A stretch of DNA of 64,000 nucleotides from the NCBI GenBank assembly GCA_018713325.1, contig DVFJ01000037.1:36414-100413 (forward strand), given 5' to 3'. Positions 36,806-47,114 of the stretch are shown in pieces. The stretch's first letter is position 1. Each line of letters opens with the position of its first letter. This DNA comes from Candidatus Onthenecus intestinigallinarum (GTDB lineage: Bacteria; Bacillota; Clostridia; Christensenellales; Aristaeellaceae). The translations under genes were made by a program, and so were the position numbers. The notes under the pieces are model-generated. The model was given only the letters and a program-made list of their open reading frames with translations, was not told where the DNA came from and made no database searches.

Positions 36806-37974
36806 GCGCGCACCGCCTCGCTTTCATCGATGAGCATGACGGTCTCGACCTCGATGTCCGCGCACTCGATGCGCGTGAGCAGCAGCGAGGCCTCCGGGGT
36901 CAGCTCGTTGACGTGCACGTAGATCAGGCGCACCTGCGGCCCCATGCGCCGGATCGTAACGATCATGTCGGCGATGCGGCTGGACAGGTGCGTGGTCAGG
37001 ATCGCGGTTGAGCCCGTGCGGCGCATGCGGCGCGTCTCGAGCATCAGCACGCGCTCAAAGCGCTCCGTGCCGTCAAACGACGCGCCGGCAAGGCCCTCTA
37101 GGATCAGCGGCAGATGCGCCGCATGGTCGCCCGCCAGCTCGCGCGGTCGGGCGCAGGAGAGCGGAATGCGGACGATGTGCGAGGCCGATAGCTGCACCGA
37201 AGCCAGCGACGCCGCGCTCTCGCACAGCGCGTCGCGCATGTACAGCGCCGTCTCGCCGGAGGCGGCGGGCGGCGAGCAGTCCATCAGGATCAGCGCGTCG
37301 GGCCGCGCGGGCTCCTCGAACGTGCGGACCATCAGCGAGCGGCGGCGCAGGCTCAGCTTCCAGTGGACGCGGCGCAGCTCGTCGCCCTCCTGATAGGCGC
37401 GCACGTCCGCGGGCGAGGTGGCGTCGTCGCGCGCGCGCGCCATCTTGTCGTCGCCCGAGTCGTCCGAACTGAAGCGCAGCGGCGTCTCCTGCAGCACGGC
37501 GGGCAGCACGGTCAGCGGCAGCAGTCCCTGTCCGGCGCCCTTGGACAGCGCAAAGAGCCCCAGCGCGTCGCGGAATACGACGCGCCGCACGCCGCAGGAG
37601 AACACGCCCACATGCGGGCATGCAAACCGGTGCCGCGCCACGCTGCGCCCGAAGGCGCGGGCGGCGACGTCGGCCTCGTATTCTGCGTCCAGGCCGGGCG
37701 GCGTCACGCGAAGGCGCAGCGGCGCGATGGGCAGGGGCACGCGCAGCTGCAGGGTGCACAGCAGCACGGCCTCCTCGCCGCGTATGACGCGCGCGCGCTC
37801 CAGCTCACACGAGAAGCGGGAGAGCGCATACGCGCACGTCACGCTGACGAGCGAAAGCAGCGCGGCCAATGCAAGCAGCAGGAAAAACAGAAAGTACAGC
37901 GCGCCGCCGGTGGACAGCGCCGCCGCCAGCAGCGACAGGGCGGCGACGAGCAGCGCGGCCAGGCGCGCCGTCAC
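36802..37974 (-). CDS. DUF58 domain protein
   Basis: 390 aa from the GTG that overlaps the moxR-like stop (GTGA); the track's 505-aa version adds a shadow. Two N-terminal helices (residues ~3-50) are followed by an extended beta-rich part and the DUF58 signature YQEGDELRRVHWKLSLRRRSLMVRTFE near 230. DALILMDCSPPAASGE follows and resembles a vWA-type beginning (DxSxS). Proteins of this type work with MoxR ATPases, probably as substrate-recruiting partners. Confidence 0.93.
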   Translation of the reverse strand: MTARLAALLVAALSLLAAALSTGGALYFLFFLLLALAALLSLVSVTCAYALSRFSCELERARVIRGEEAVLLCTLQLRVPLPIAPLRLRVTPPGLDAEYEADVAARAFGRSVARHRFACPHVGVFSCGVRRVVFRDALGLFALSKGAGQGLLPLTVLPAVLQETPLRFSSDDSGDDKMARARDDATSPADVRAYQEGDELRRVHWKLSLRRRSLMVRTFEEPARPDALILMDCSPPAASGETALYMRDALCESAASLASVQLSASHIVRIPLSCARPRELAGDHAAHLPLILEGLAGASFDGTERFERVLMLETRRMRRTGSTAILTTHLSSRIADMIVTIRRMGPQVRLIYVHVNELTPEASLLLTRIECADIEVETVMLIDESEAVRA

Positions 37975-38918
37975 GGCAGCTTCACCGGCAGCTTGACCCG
38001 CGCGAGCACATCCGACAGCACCTGCTCGGCCGTCTGATCGCGCATGCGCGCCTCGGGCGAGAGGATCATGCGGTGGCAGAGCACCGAATGGGCCATCTGC
38101 TGCACGTCGTCGGGCAGGATGAAGTCGCGGCCGTCCAGCAGCGCCGTCGCCTGCGCCGCGTGGATGAGCGCGATGGCCGCGCGCGTGGATACGCCCAGCT
38201 GAAGCGCCGGGTGCGTGCGCGTGGCGGCGCACAGATTCGCCACATAGGAGCGGACCTCGCGCGAACAGTAGACGGCCTTGACCTGCTCCTGCATGGCCAC
38301 GACGTCCTCCGCATAGCACACGGGCTGCAGGGCGGACAGCGGCGTCGTCGGCTGGCTGTAGCGCTCCAGGATCTCCATCTCGTCCTCGACGGAGGGATAG
38401 CCGATGGAGATGCGCATGAAGAAGCGGTCCATCTGCGCCTCGGGCAGCGGATAGGTACCGACGAAGTCGACGGGGTTTTGCGTGGCGAGCACCATGAACG
38501 GCTGGGGCAGGCGGTAGGTCGTGCCGTCGACGGTGACCTGGTGCTCCTCCATGACCTCCAGCAGCGCGCTTTGCGTCTTGGGCGAGGTGCGGTTGATCTC
38601 ATCCGCCAGCACGATCTGGCTCATCACCGCACCGGGGCGGTATTCCATCTCGCCCGTCTTCATGTTCGCGACGGAAAAGCCCGTGATATCGGATGGGATG
38701 ACGTCCGGCGTGAATTGGATGCGCCGGAACGAACAGGCCAACGAGCGGGCCAGCGCGCTGCACAGCGTGGTCTTGCCCACGCCCGGCACGTCCTCGATGA
38801 GCACATGGCCGCCGCACACCAGCGCGATGAGCGCCAGATGCACGACCTCCTCCTTGCCGACGATGACGGTGGCGATGTTCTGCTTGAGCGCCTGGATGAT
38901 CCGGTTGGGCTGGGGCAT
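37971..38918 (-). CDS. MoxR-family AAA+ ATPase
   Basis: 315 aa from MPQPNRIIQ, nine bases after AAGGAGA; the two upstream ATGs lie on or before the ribosome site. AAA+ motifs: Walker A EDVPGVGKTTL near 45, Walker B VLADEINR near 105, sensor 1 VLATQNPVD, and an arginine-finger region MDRFFMRI. MoxR ATPases act as chaperones for metal insertion or complex assembly. First gene of the operon with DUF58 and transglutaminase genes, a widely conserved trio. Confidence 0.95.
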   Translation of the reverse strand: MPQPNRIIQALKQNIATVIVGKEEVVHLALIALVCGGHVLIEDVPGVGKTTLCSALARSLACSFRRIQFTPDVIPSDITGFSVANMKTGEMEYRPGAVMSQIVLADEINRTSPKTQSALLEVMEEHQVTVDGTTYRLPQPFMVLATQNPVDFVGTYPLPEAQMDRFFMRISIGYPSVEDEMEILERYSQPTTPLSALQPVCYAEDVVAMQEQVKAVYCSREVRSYVANLCAATRTHPALQLGVSTRAAIALIHAAQATALLDGRDFILPDDVQQMAHSVLCHRMILSPEARMRDQTAEQVLSDVLARVKLPVKLP

Positions 38919-38976
38919 TTCGCACATTCTCCTTTGCCGTGAAGACTCCATAGGAAGTATCGGAATTCAATCCTAA

Positions 38977-39005
38977 ATTATACGAAAAATGAGGGGCTTT
39001 GGCAA
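38977..39005 (-). promoter_or_regulatory. Promoter of the moxR operon
   Basis: On the minus strand: TTGCCA, 17 bases, perfect TATAAT. Confidence 0.8.
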
Positions 39006-39095
39006 GCGCCCCAATATATGACGATCCGAAAAAGGAAAATCCTGCACCCGTGCGGTCGCTTTCGGAGCGGAAAGGACGCTTTTTTGCCGCGGCGT

Positions 39096-39124
39096 TTGAG
39101 GTCGGACCGCGTCTGTGGTATAAT
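39096..39124 (+). promoter_or_regulatory. Promoter of the birA operon
   Basis: TTGAGG, 17 bases, perfect TATAAT preceded by TGG (extended -10). I saw no BirA-type operator palindrome. Confidence 0.75.
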
Positions 39125-39157
39125 AGAACATACGATTACAGGAAGGAAGGTGCGATC

Positions 39158-40114
39158 ATGGACGAGGTGCTTCGCCTGCTGCTGGGCGGCGAGGTAATCT
39201 CTGGCGCGCAGATCAGCGAGCGGCTGGGCATCACCCGCGCGGCGGTCTGGAAGCGCGTGGAGCAGCTGCGCGCGGCGGGATACGACGTGCAGGCGGTGGG
39301 CCGGCGCGGCTATCGCCTGGCGGCCTGCCCCGACGCGCTGGATGCGCCGCTGATTGAGCGGGGCCTGCGGACGGTATGGGCCGGCCGGCCGACGTTGTTT
39401 GAACGGCAGGTCGATTCGACCAACCTGTGGGCGCGCCGCCTGGCCGCGCAGGGCGCGCCGCATGGCACGCTGGTCGTGGCGGACGAGCAGACCGCCGGTC
39501 GTGGCCGGCGCGGGCGCGTGTGGACCTCGCCGCCGGACGCGGGCGTCTTCATGACGCTGCTGCTGCGCCCGAAGGCGCACCCGTCGCAGGTCGCGCAGCT
39601 GACGCTGCTCACGGCGCTGGCCGTCGCGGAGGCGATCGAGGACGTGTGCGGCGCGCAGGCGCAGATCAAGTGGCCCAACGACGTCGTCATCGACGGGAAA
39701 AAGACCTGCGGCATCCTGCTGGAGATGGGTGCGGACGAGTCGCAGGTCGACTTTGTCGCGGCGGGCGTGGGCGCCAACGTGCATGCGAGCCCGCCGGACC
39801 TGCGCGACATGGCCACCTGCCTGGACGCGGCCTGCGGGCAGCGCGTGCTGCGTGCGCCGGTCGTGTGCGCGTTCATGGCGCGCTTCGAGGCGCGCTATGA
39901 CGCCTTTGCGCGCGGGGAAGACTGGATGACGGCCTATCGGGCGCGCTCGGTGACGCTTGGGCGGCGTGTGCGTGTGATGAGTGTGGACGAGACATTCGAA
40001 GGGACCGCGCAGGACGTCGACGCGTCCGGCGCGCTCGTGGTACAGACGCAGGACGGCCCGCGCACGGTGCTCGCGGGCGACGTATCGGTCAGAGGAGTGA
40101 TGGGCTATGTATGA
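39158..40114 (+). CDS. birA: Bifunctional biotin-protein ligase / biotin repressor
   Basis: 318 aa from MDEVLRLLLGG (GGAAGGAAGG upstream). Residues 1-60 form a winged helix (ISGAQISERLGITRAAVWKRVEQL), so this is a class II BirA that can repress DNA. The ligase domain follows with GRGRRGRVWTSPPDAGVFMT near 112 and KWPNDVVIDGKKTCGILLE near 170. It attaches biotin to acetyl-CoA carboxylase and similar enzymes. First gene of a tight run: it overlaps the P1 peptidase gene by eight bases. Confidence 0.96.
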   Translation: MDEVLRLLLGGEVISGAQISERLGITRAAVWKRVEQLRAAGYDVQAVGRRGYRLAACPDALDAPLIERGLRTVWAGRPTLFERQVDSTNLWARRLAAQGAPHGTLVVADEQTAGRGRRGRVWTSPPDAGVFMTLLLRPKAHPSQVAQLTLLTALAVAEAIEDVCGAQAQIKWPNDVVIDGKKTCGILLEMGADESQVDFVAAGVGANVHASPPDLRDMATCLDAACGQRVLRAPVVCAFMARFEARYDAFARGEDWMTAYRARSVTLGRRVRVMSVDETFEGTAQDVDASGALVVQTQDGPRTVLAGDVSVRGVMGYV

Positions 40115-41036
40115 AGGCAGCATTACGGACGTTCTGGGCATCACGGTCGGCCAGGTGGAGCTTCGGGAGGCGCGCACGGGCGTGACGGCCGTGCTCTGCC
40201 CGCCCGAGACGGTCGGCGGCGTGGACGTGCGCGGCGCGGCGCCCGGCACGCGGGAGACGGATCTGCTGCGCCCCGGCAACCTCGTCAAGGGCCCCAACGC
40301 CGTGCTGCTGTGCGGCGGCAGCGCGTTCGGCCTGGCGGCGGCGGACGGCGCGATGCGCTTTTTCGAAGAGCTCGGCGAGGGCGTGGACGTGGGCGTCGCG
40401 CGCGTGCCGATCGTGCCGGCGGCGGTGCTGTTCGATCTGGGCGTCGGCCGGGCGGACGTGCGCCCGACGGCGGACATGGGCTATGCGGCGTGCAAGGTGG
40501 CGTCCAACGTCGTGTTGCAGGGCGCGCACGGCGCAGGCTGCGGCGCGACGGTGGGCAAGCTCGTGCCCGGCGCGACGCCTGCGCCCGGCGGCACGGGCAC
40601 GGCGAGCATCACGCTGGCCGACGGCACGCACGTGGGCGCGATCGTCTGCGTCAACGCCTGTGGCGACGTGTACGATCCGCAGAGCGGCATGATTCTGGCC
40701 TGCGGCCACCTCGGCGGGCGTGCGACGCCCGCGCAGGCGTCGCTGACGGGCGCGCGGCTCGAGGGGCGCATCGGCGAAAACACGACCATCGGCGTGATCG
40801 CCACGGACGCCAGGCTGTCCAAGGAGGAGGCAAACCGTCTGGCGCTGTCGGCGCACGACGGCTATGCGCGCGCCATCCGTCCCGTACATACGATGATGGA
40901 CGGCGATACGATCTTTGCGATGGCCACGGGCCAGACGGCCTGCCGCCTGCCGCTGCTGATGCTGTGCGCCGCGGCGGCGGAGGCCATGGCGCGCGCCATC
41001 GCCAACGCGGTGGTCGCCGCGCGGGACGAGGCATGA
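40107..41036 (+). CDS. P1-family (DmpA/S58-type) peptidase homologue
   Basis: 309 aa, AGAGGAG nine bases upstream. P1 peptidases are self-cleaving Ntn-hydrolase-like aminopeptidases. Typical segments: ITVGQVELREARTGVTAVL, LLCGGSAFGLAAADGAMRFFEE near 66, GAGCGATVGKL near 144, and NTTIGVIATDARLSKEEANRLA near 232. Cleavage-site residues were not pinned down. Substrate unknown; members trim N-terminal residues or short amides. It overlaps birA at its start and acpS at its end (ATGA). Confidence 0.9.
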   Translation: MYEGSITDVLGITVGQVELREARTGVTAVLCPPETVGGVDVRGAAPGTRETDLLRPGNLVKGPNAVLLCGGSAFGLAAADGAMRFFEELGEGVDVGVARVPIVPAAVLFDLGVGRADVRPTADMGYAACKVASNVVLQGAHGAGCGATVGKLVPGATPAPGGTGTASITLADGTHVGAIVCVNACGDVYDPQSGMILACGHLGGRATPAQASLTGARLEGRIGENTTIGVIATDARLSKEEANRLALSAHDGYARAIRPVHTMMDGDTIFAMATGQTACRLPLLMLCAAAAEAMARAIANAVVAARDEA

Positions 41037-41401
41037 TCCTTGGCCTGGGTGTGGACCTGTGCGAGATCGCGCGCATGGAGCGTGCCATCGCACGGGAAGG
41101 GTTTCTCGCGCGCTATTTCACGCAGGAGGAGCGCGACTATATCGCCTCGCGCGGCGCGATGGGCGCGCAGAGCGCGGCGGGCCTGTTTGCGGCCAAGGAG
41201 GCGATGCTCAAGGCGCTGGGCGTCGGGCTCGCCGTGCCGCTGCGCGAGGTGGGCGTGACGCACGACGCGCAGGGGGCGCCCCGGGCGGCGCTCACGGGTG
41301 CGGCGGCGGCGCGCCTGGCCGCGTTGGGCGGACGGACGATGCACCTTTCGATCTCGCACGAGGGCGGCATGGCGGTGGCCATGGCGGTTGCGGAGGGATG
41401 A
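41033..41401 (+). CDS. acpS: Holo-[acyl carrier protein] synthase
   Basis: 122 aa, starting at the ATG overlapping the upstream stop; the 363-aa ORF in the track is a shadow of the previous gene fused in frame. AcpS moves 4'-phosphopantetheine from CoA to Ser35 of AcpP. The metal/CoA residues are in LGLGVDLCEIARM (Asp) and FAAKEAMLKALG (Glu), and MHLSISHE closes the core. acpS followed by nnr is a conserved Firmicute pair. Confidence 0.96.
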   Translation: MILGLGVDLCEIARMERAIAREGFLARYFTQEERDYIASRGAMGAQSAAGLFAAKEAMLKALGVGLAVPLREVGVTHDAQGAPRAALTGAAAARLAALGGRTMHLSISHEGGMAVAMAVAEG

Positions 41402-41402
41402 C

Positions 41403-42872
41403 ATGCGACGGGCGATTTTTCCCGCGGACATGCGGGCGATGGAGCGGACGTTCATGCAGCGCACGGGCTATCCGTCGCTGCTGCTGATGGAACACGCGGC
41501 GCAGGCCGTCGTGCAGGCGCTGCTGCGACATGTGGCGCAGGATGCGCGCGTGGCGTTTGCATGCGGCGCGGGCGGGAACGGCGGAGACGGATACGCCGCG
41601 GCGCGGCTGTGGCGCCAGGCGGGCGGCGAGGCCGTATGCGTGTGCGCGGCGCCGCCGGAGGCGCTCTCGGGCGATGCGGCGGTCAACGCGGGGCTGTGCC
41701 GGGCGCTGGGCATCCCGCTGCTGACGGCGGAGGATCCCGGCGCGCTGACGGGCGCGGCGGCGATCGTCGACGCGCTGTTCGGCACGGGACTGGCGCGCCC
41801 GGTTGAGGGCGTCCATGCGGCGCTGATCGGCCGGATCAACGCGAGCGGGCTGCCGGTCGTGAGCGCGGACATCCCCTCGGGCATCGACGGCGCGACGGGG
41901 CGCGTGCTGGGCTGCGCGGTCCAGGCGGCGGAGACGGTGACGTTTCACCGGCCCAAGCCCGGCCACCTGCTCTTCCCGGGGCGGGCGCTGACGGGCGATC
42001 TCACGGTCGCGGACATCGGTATCCCGCCGCAGCTGGACGGCGCGCCCGGCCCGGACGTGCTGGAGGATGCAGACCTGCGCCTGCCCGCGCGCGCGCAGGA
42101 CGCGCACAAGGGCACGTGCGGCCACCTGCTGATCGTGGCGGGCTCGCGCGGCATGGCGGGCGCGGCGGTGCTGTGCGCGCAGGGCGCGCTGCGCGCGGGC
42201 GCGGGGCTGGTGACGGCGGCCTGTGCGCAGGAGGTGCTGCCCGTGCTGCAGGCGCAGGCGTTTTGCGCGATGGCGGCGGCGCTGCCCACGCGGGACGGCG
42301 CGCTCGCGCCCGAGGCCGGCGGACCGCTCGGGGAGCTGATGCGGGGCAAACAGGCGCTGTGCGTGGGGCCGGGGCTCTCGCAGCGGCCCGGCGTGCTGGA
42401 GGCAATCCGGCCGGCGCTGGAGAGCGACCTGCCCAAGGTGATCGACGCGGACGCGTTGAACCTGATGGCCTCGTCGGGTCTGCGCCCGGGCGCGAACACC
42501 GCCGTCACGCCGCATCCCGGCGAGGCGGCGCGCCTGCTGGGCGTGCCGGTGGGCGAGGTGACGGACGATCCCGCCGGCGCGGCGCGGACGCTGTCGCAGC
42601 GGCTGGGCGCGGTCGTGCTGCTCAAGGGCGGCACGACAGTGATCGCGCACGACGGCGGCATGGCCTTCATGGCGCAGGGGACGCCCGCGCTGGCGACCGG
42701 GGGCAGCGGCGATGTGCTCGCGGGCGTGCTGGGCGCGCTGCTGTGCCAGGGGCTGGAGCCCGCAGAGGCCGCGCGCATGGCGGCGCTGTGGCATGCGCGC
42801 GCGGGACGGCGCGCGGAGGCGGCGCTGGGCACGCGGCAGGTGACCGCGCTGGACGTGGCGGGATGCCTGTAG
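41403..42872 (+). CDS. nnr: Bifunctional NAD(P)H-hydrate epimerase / ADP-dependent dehydratase
   Basis: 489 aa from MRRAIFPADM, seven bases after GGAGGG. It repairs hydrated NAD(P)H. The N-terminal YjeF epimerase half (1-205) has CGAGGNGGDGYAAARLW near 52, VDALFGTGLARPVEG near 122 and VVSADIPSGIDG near 152. The C-terminal ribokinase-like dehydratase half (225-489) has HKGTCGHLLIVAGSRGMAGAA, KVIDADALNLM near 345, TPHPGEAARLLG and the catalytic ALATGGSGDVLAGVLGALL near 425. Confidence 0.96.
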   Translation: MRRAIFPADMRAMERTFMQRTGYPSLLLMEHAAQAVVQALLRHVAQDARVAFACGAGGNGGDGYAAARLWRQAGGEAVCVCAAPPEALSGDAAVNAGLCRALGIPLLTAEDPGALTGAAAIVDALFGTGLARPVEGVHAALIGRINASGLPVVSADIPSGIDGATGRVLGCAVQAAETVTFHRPKPGHLLFPGRALTGDLTVADIGIPPQLDGAPGPDVLEDADLRLPARAQDAHKGTCGHLLIVAGSRGMAGAAVLCAQGALRAGAGLVTAACAQEVLPVLQAQAFCAMAAALPTRDGALAPEAGGPLGELMRGKQALCVGPGLSQRPGVLEAIRPALESDLPKVIDADALNLMASSGLRPGANTAVTPHPGEAARLLGVPVGEVTDDPAGAARTLSQRLGAVVLLKGGTTVIAHDGGMAFMAQGTPALATGGSGDVLAGVLGALLCQGLEPAEAARMAALWHARAGRRAEAALGTRQVTALDVAGCL

Positions 42873-42946
42873 GCACGGCGCGCGCAGACGCATAGAATGT
42901 AGGGCAGGGGAACGGGGCCGAAGCATGTTACGGAGTGTGGTAGGCC

Positions 42947-43300
42947 ATGTTCAGACGCGGAGAGATCTACTATGCCGACCTCGATCCCGTCGTGGGTTCG
43001 GAGCAGGGCGGGGTTCGGCCCGTGCTCATCATTCAAAACGACCTGGGCAACCGGTACAGCCCGACCGTCATCGTGCTGGCGATCACCTCGCGCACGGGCA
43101 AGACGAATCTGCCCACGCACGTAGCCGTGCCGGCCGGAGAGAGCGGGCTTTTGAAGGATTCCCTCGTGCTGGCGGAACAGGTGCGCACGCTGGAAAAGCG
43201 CAGGCTGGGCCGGCGCGTGGGCAAGCTGCCCGAGGCGCTGATGCGCCGCGTGGACGAGGCGATGCGCGTATCGCTGGGCTTTGCACGGCGGGACGCGTGA
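42947..43300 (+). CDS. mazF: MazF/PemK-family endoribonuclease (NdoA type), no antitoxin gene seen
   Basis: 117 aa, normal length. The start MFRRGEIYYADLDPVVGSEQGGVRPVLIIQND is the MazF consensus, with the catalytic Arg/Thr region (RPVLIIQN, ITSRTGK) intact. These toxins cut mRNA at short motifs. In Bacillus the antitoxin gene ndoAI lies directly upstream; here the 74 bases after nnr contain no ORF, so the gene is an orphan in the window. Position behind acpS-nnr matches the conserved Firmicute neighbourhood, arguing for vertical inheritance rather than a mobile module. Confidence 0.93.
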   Translation: MFRRGEIYYADLDPVVGSEQGGVRPVLIIQNDLGNRYSPTVIVLAITSRTGKTNLPTHVAVPAGESGLLKDSLVLAEQVRTLEKRRLGRRVGKLPEALMRRVDEAMRVSLGFARRDA

Positions 43301-43312
43301 GGGCATTTCGGG

Positions 43313-43333
43313 GGGAGGCTTGCCTCCCTCTTT
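43313..43333 (+). terminator. Weak hairpin after mazF
   Basis: GGGAGG-CTTG-CCTCCC followed by TCTTT. Possible terminator of the birA-to-mazF run. Confidence 0.4.
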
Positions 43334-43390
43334 GAAAGGCGCGCTGGCGGACGAGCTCGGCGGGCCGGGGACGCCGTGGGAGGAGAGCGC

Positions 43391-44245
43391 ATGAAGGAGA
43401 AGAAGACGTTGCTACATATCGGAAAGGCCTATGTGCAGATGGCCCTGGGCTGCCTGATCGCGGGCGTGTCGTTCGCGCAGTTCTTTGTGCCCAACGACAT
43501 CGCGCCCGGCGGCGTGACGGGCATCGCCACGCTGATTGCGGCGGTGGCGGGCGGACCGGTGGGCCTGATCAGCGCCGTGCTCAACGTGCCGCTCTTCCTG
43601 ATCGGCTACCGGGCGGTGGGGCGCAGGTTTGTCTTCCGGTCGTTCGTGGCGATGCTGGCGCTGTCCTTTTGCATCGACCTGCTGCCGCAGCGGGCGGTCA
43701 CGCAGGACATGATGCTCGCCAGCCTGTACGGCGGTATCCTGCTGGGCGTCGGGCTGGGCCTTGTGCTGCGCGGCGGCGCAACGACGGGAGGAACGGACCT
43801 GGCCGCACAGCTGGTGCACAACCGCTTTCCGGTCATTACGGTGGGCACATTCCTGTTCGGCATCGACTGTGCGGTCGTGCTGGCTTCGGGCCTGGTGTTC
43901 GATGCGCAGTCTGCGCTGTGGGCGCTGATCGCGCTATTCATCTCCACCAAGGTGATGGACATGGTGCTGCAGGGCTGGAATACGGCGCACCAGTTCTTCA
44001 TCATCTCCGATCGGGCGGAGGAGATTGCGCGGCGCATCAACACGGAGATGGACCGCGGCGCGACGCTGCTGTCCGCCTACGGCAGCTACAGCGGCGCGCA
44101 AAAGGGCATGGTCTTTTGCGTGATCAACAAAAACGAGATGACGCAGCTGCGGGAGATCATCGCGGATGAGGATGAGCGCGCATTCGTCACCGTCAGCGAG
44201 GTACATGAGGCGATGGGCGAGGGGTTTGCAGGTCTGAAAAAATAG
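43391..44245 (+). CDS. YitT-family membrane protein (first copy)
   Basis: 284 aa from MKEKKTLLHIG, six bases after AGGAG. The N-terminal five to six helices carry FAQFFVPNDIAPGGVTGIATLI near 29 and GGATTGGTDLAAQLV near 137; the C-terminal DUF2179 domain (from ~200) has ISDRAEEIARRINTEMDRGATLL and the end VHEAMGEGFAGL. Function is not established; some members are linked to uptake or metabolite control. A second member is at 56.1 kb. Confidence 0.92.
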   Translation: MKEKKTLLHIGKAYVQMALGCLIAGVSFAQFFVPNDIAPGGVTGIATLIAAVAGGPVGLISAVLNVPLFLIGYRAVGRRFVFRSFVAMLALSFCIDLLPQRAVTQDMMLASLYGGILLGVGLGLVLRGGATTGGTDLAAQLVHNRFPVITVGTFLFGIDCAVVLASGLVFDAQSALWALIALFISTKVMDMVLQGWNTAHQFFIISDRAEEIARRINTEMDRGATLLSAYGSYSGAQKGMVFCVINKNEMTQLREIIADEDERAFVTVSEVHEAMGEGFAGLKK

Positions 44246-44311
44246 CGCCGATCCTGGCCAAACGGATTTGTGAAAACTGTCGCAAAATTTCAGGTTTTTG
44301 CTCGAATGTGC

Positions 44312-44340
44312 TTCCAAAATGGACGAAAACCTGCTACAAT
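44312..44340 (+). promoter_or_regulatory. Promoter of the BMP lipid/nucleoside importer operon
   Basis: TACAAT preceded by TGC (extended -10); the -35, TTCCAA, at 17 bases is poor. A 7-bp CCGCCGG/CCGGCGG hairpin lies in the leader (44354-44373). Confidence 0.55.
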
Positions 44341-44403
44341 AAACACGGACGTGCCGCCGGCCTGTTCCGGCGGTCAGGCCCGATTATGAAGGAGGTTTTC
44401 AGG

Positions 44404-45462
44404 ATGAAGAAACTGGTTTCGATGCTGCTTGCGCTCGCGTTGGCGCTGAGCATGGTCTGCTGCGTCAGCGCAGAGGGGACCATTGAACTGGCGTTGATCA
44501 CCGACTCGGGCACGATCGACGACAAGTCCTTCAACCAGGGCTGCTACGAGGGCATGCAGCAGTACGCCGAAGAGAACGGCAAGGCGTACAACTACTACAA
44601 GCCGACCGAGTTCACCACCGACGGCTACCTCGCGCAGATCGACATCGCCGTGCAGAATGGCGCCAAGATGATCATCTGCCCGGGCTTCATGTTCGCCGAA
44701 GCCCTGGGTCAGGCGCAGCAGATCTATCCGGACGTGTCCTTCGTCATCGTCGACTCCGCCCCCACGGTGGAGGGCGTTGAGCAGATCGACGCGAACGTCC
44801 TGTCCGTCATGTATGCTGAGGAGCAGTCCGGCTTCCTGGCCGGCTACGCGGCCGTGAAGGACGGCTACACCAAGCTGGGCTTCATGGGCGGCATGGCCGT
44901 GCCCGCCGTCATCCGCTTTGGCAAGGGCTTCGCGCAGGGCGCCGAGACGGCCGCCGCTGAGCTGGGCCTGACCGATGTGGAGCTGATGTACCACTACACC
45001 GGCAGCTTCGATGCGACCCCCGAGGCGCAGACCCTGGCCGCTTCCTGGTATGAGGCCGGCACCGAGGTCATCTTTGCCTGCGGCGGCTCCGTCGGCAACT
45101 CCGTCATGTCCGCGGCTGAGGCCGCCGGCAAGGCCGTCATCGGCGTCGATGGCGACCAGAGCGGCGAGTCCGAGACCGTCATCACCTCCGCGATGAAGGG
45201 CGTCAGCGCCTCCGTTTACGAGGCTGTGACCGAGTTCTACAACGGCACGTTTGAGGGCGGCCGCCAGATCATCTGCGACGCGGCCAACGGCGGCGTGCAG
45301 CTGCCCATGGAGTCCTCGCGCTTTGCGACCTTCTCCCAGGAGGACTACGACGCGCTGTTTGCGAAGGTCGTGTCTGGCGAGTATGCCGTGAACAACAGCA
45401 CCGACGACATGACCCCCGGCGACCTGGGCCTGACGATCGTCAAGACCACCGTGGTCGAGTAA
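44404..45462 (+). CDS. BMP-family ABC transporter substrate-binding protein
   Basis: 352 aa from MKKLVSMLLALALALS, seven bases after AAGGAGG. BMP/PnrA proteins bind purine nucleosides or related compounds outside the cell. LALITDSGTIDDKSFNQGCYEGM near 29 is the family signature, followed by MIICPGFMFAEALGQ and IFACGGSVGNSVM. The signal peptide ends VCCVSAEG. The Cys residues are not preceded by a valid lipobox (needs G/A/S before Cys), so cleavage by signal peptidase I is more likely than lipid anchoring, which is odd for a Gram-positive binding protein. It is followed by ATPase and two permease genes. Confidence 0.93.
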   Translation: MKKLVSMLLALALALSMVCCVSAEGTIELALITDSGTIDDKSFNQGCYEGMQQYAEENGKAYNYYKPTEFTTDGYLAQIDIAVQNGAKMIICPGFMFAEALGQAQQIYPDVSFVIVDSAPTVEGVEQIDANVLSVMYAEEQSGFLAGYAAVKDGYTKLGFMGGMAVPAVIRFGKGFAQGAETAAAELGLTDVELMYHYTGSFDATPEAQTLAASWYEAGTEVIFACGGSVGNSVMSAAEAAGKAVIGVDGDQSGESETVITSAMKGVSASVYEAVTEFYNGTFEGGRQIICDAANGGVQLPMESSRFATFSQEDYDALFAKVVSGEYAVNNSTDDMTPGDLGLTIVKTTVVE

Positions 45463-45480
45463 GCGATTCTGTCCCGATCA

Positions 45481-45515
45481 GCGGGCGGGCGGCAAAACCG
45501 CTCGCCCGCTTTTTT
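45481..45515 (+). terminator. Terminator between the BMP gene and its ABC genes
   Basis: GCGGGCGGGCGG and CCGCTCGCCCGC (one mismatch) followed by six T. As in other importers, partial readthrough would give more binding protein than transporter. Confidence 0.88.
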
Positions 45516-45596
45516 GCAGTTGACGCCTTTGCCCTGCGCGGGCGGGGGCAGGGCAAAGGCGCCGGCAGATCCGGCCACAACCAAAGGAGTGAGAGC

Positions 45597-47110
<1,514 letters not shown>

Positions 47111-47114
<4 letters not shown>

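Noticed and set aside
44246-44403. Purine or other riboswitch before the nucleoside importer
   Set aside because: The 5' leader is only about 60 nt and lacks the purine-switch loop motifs.
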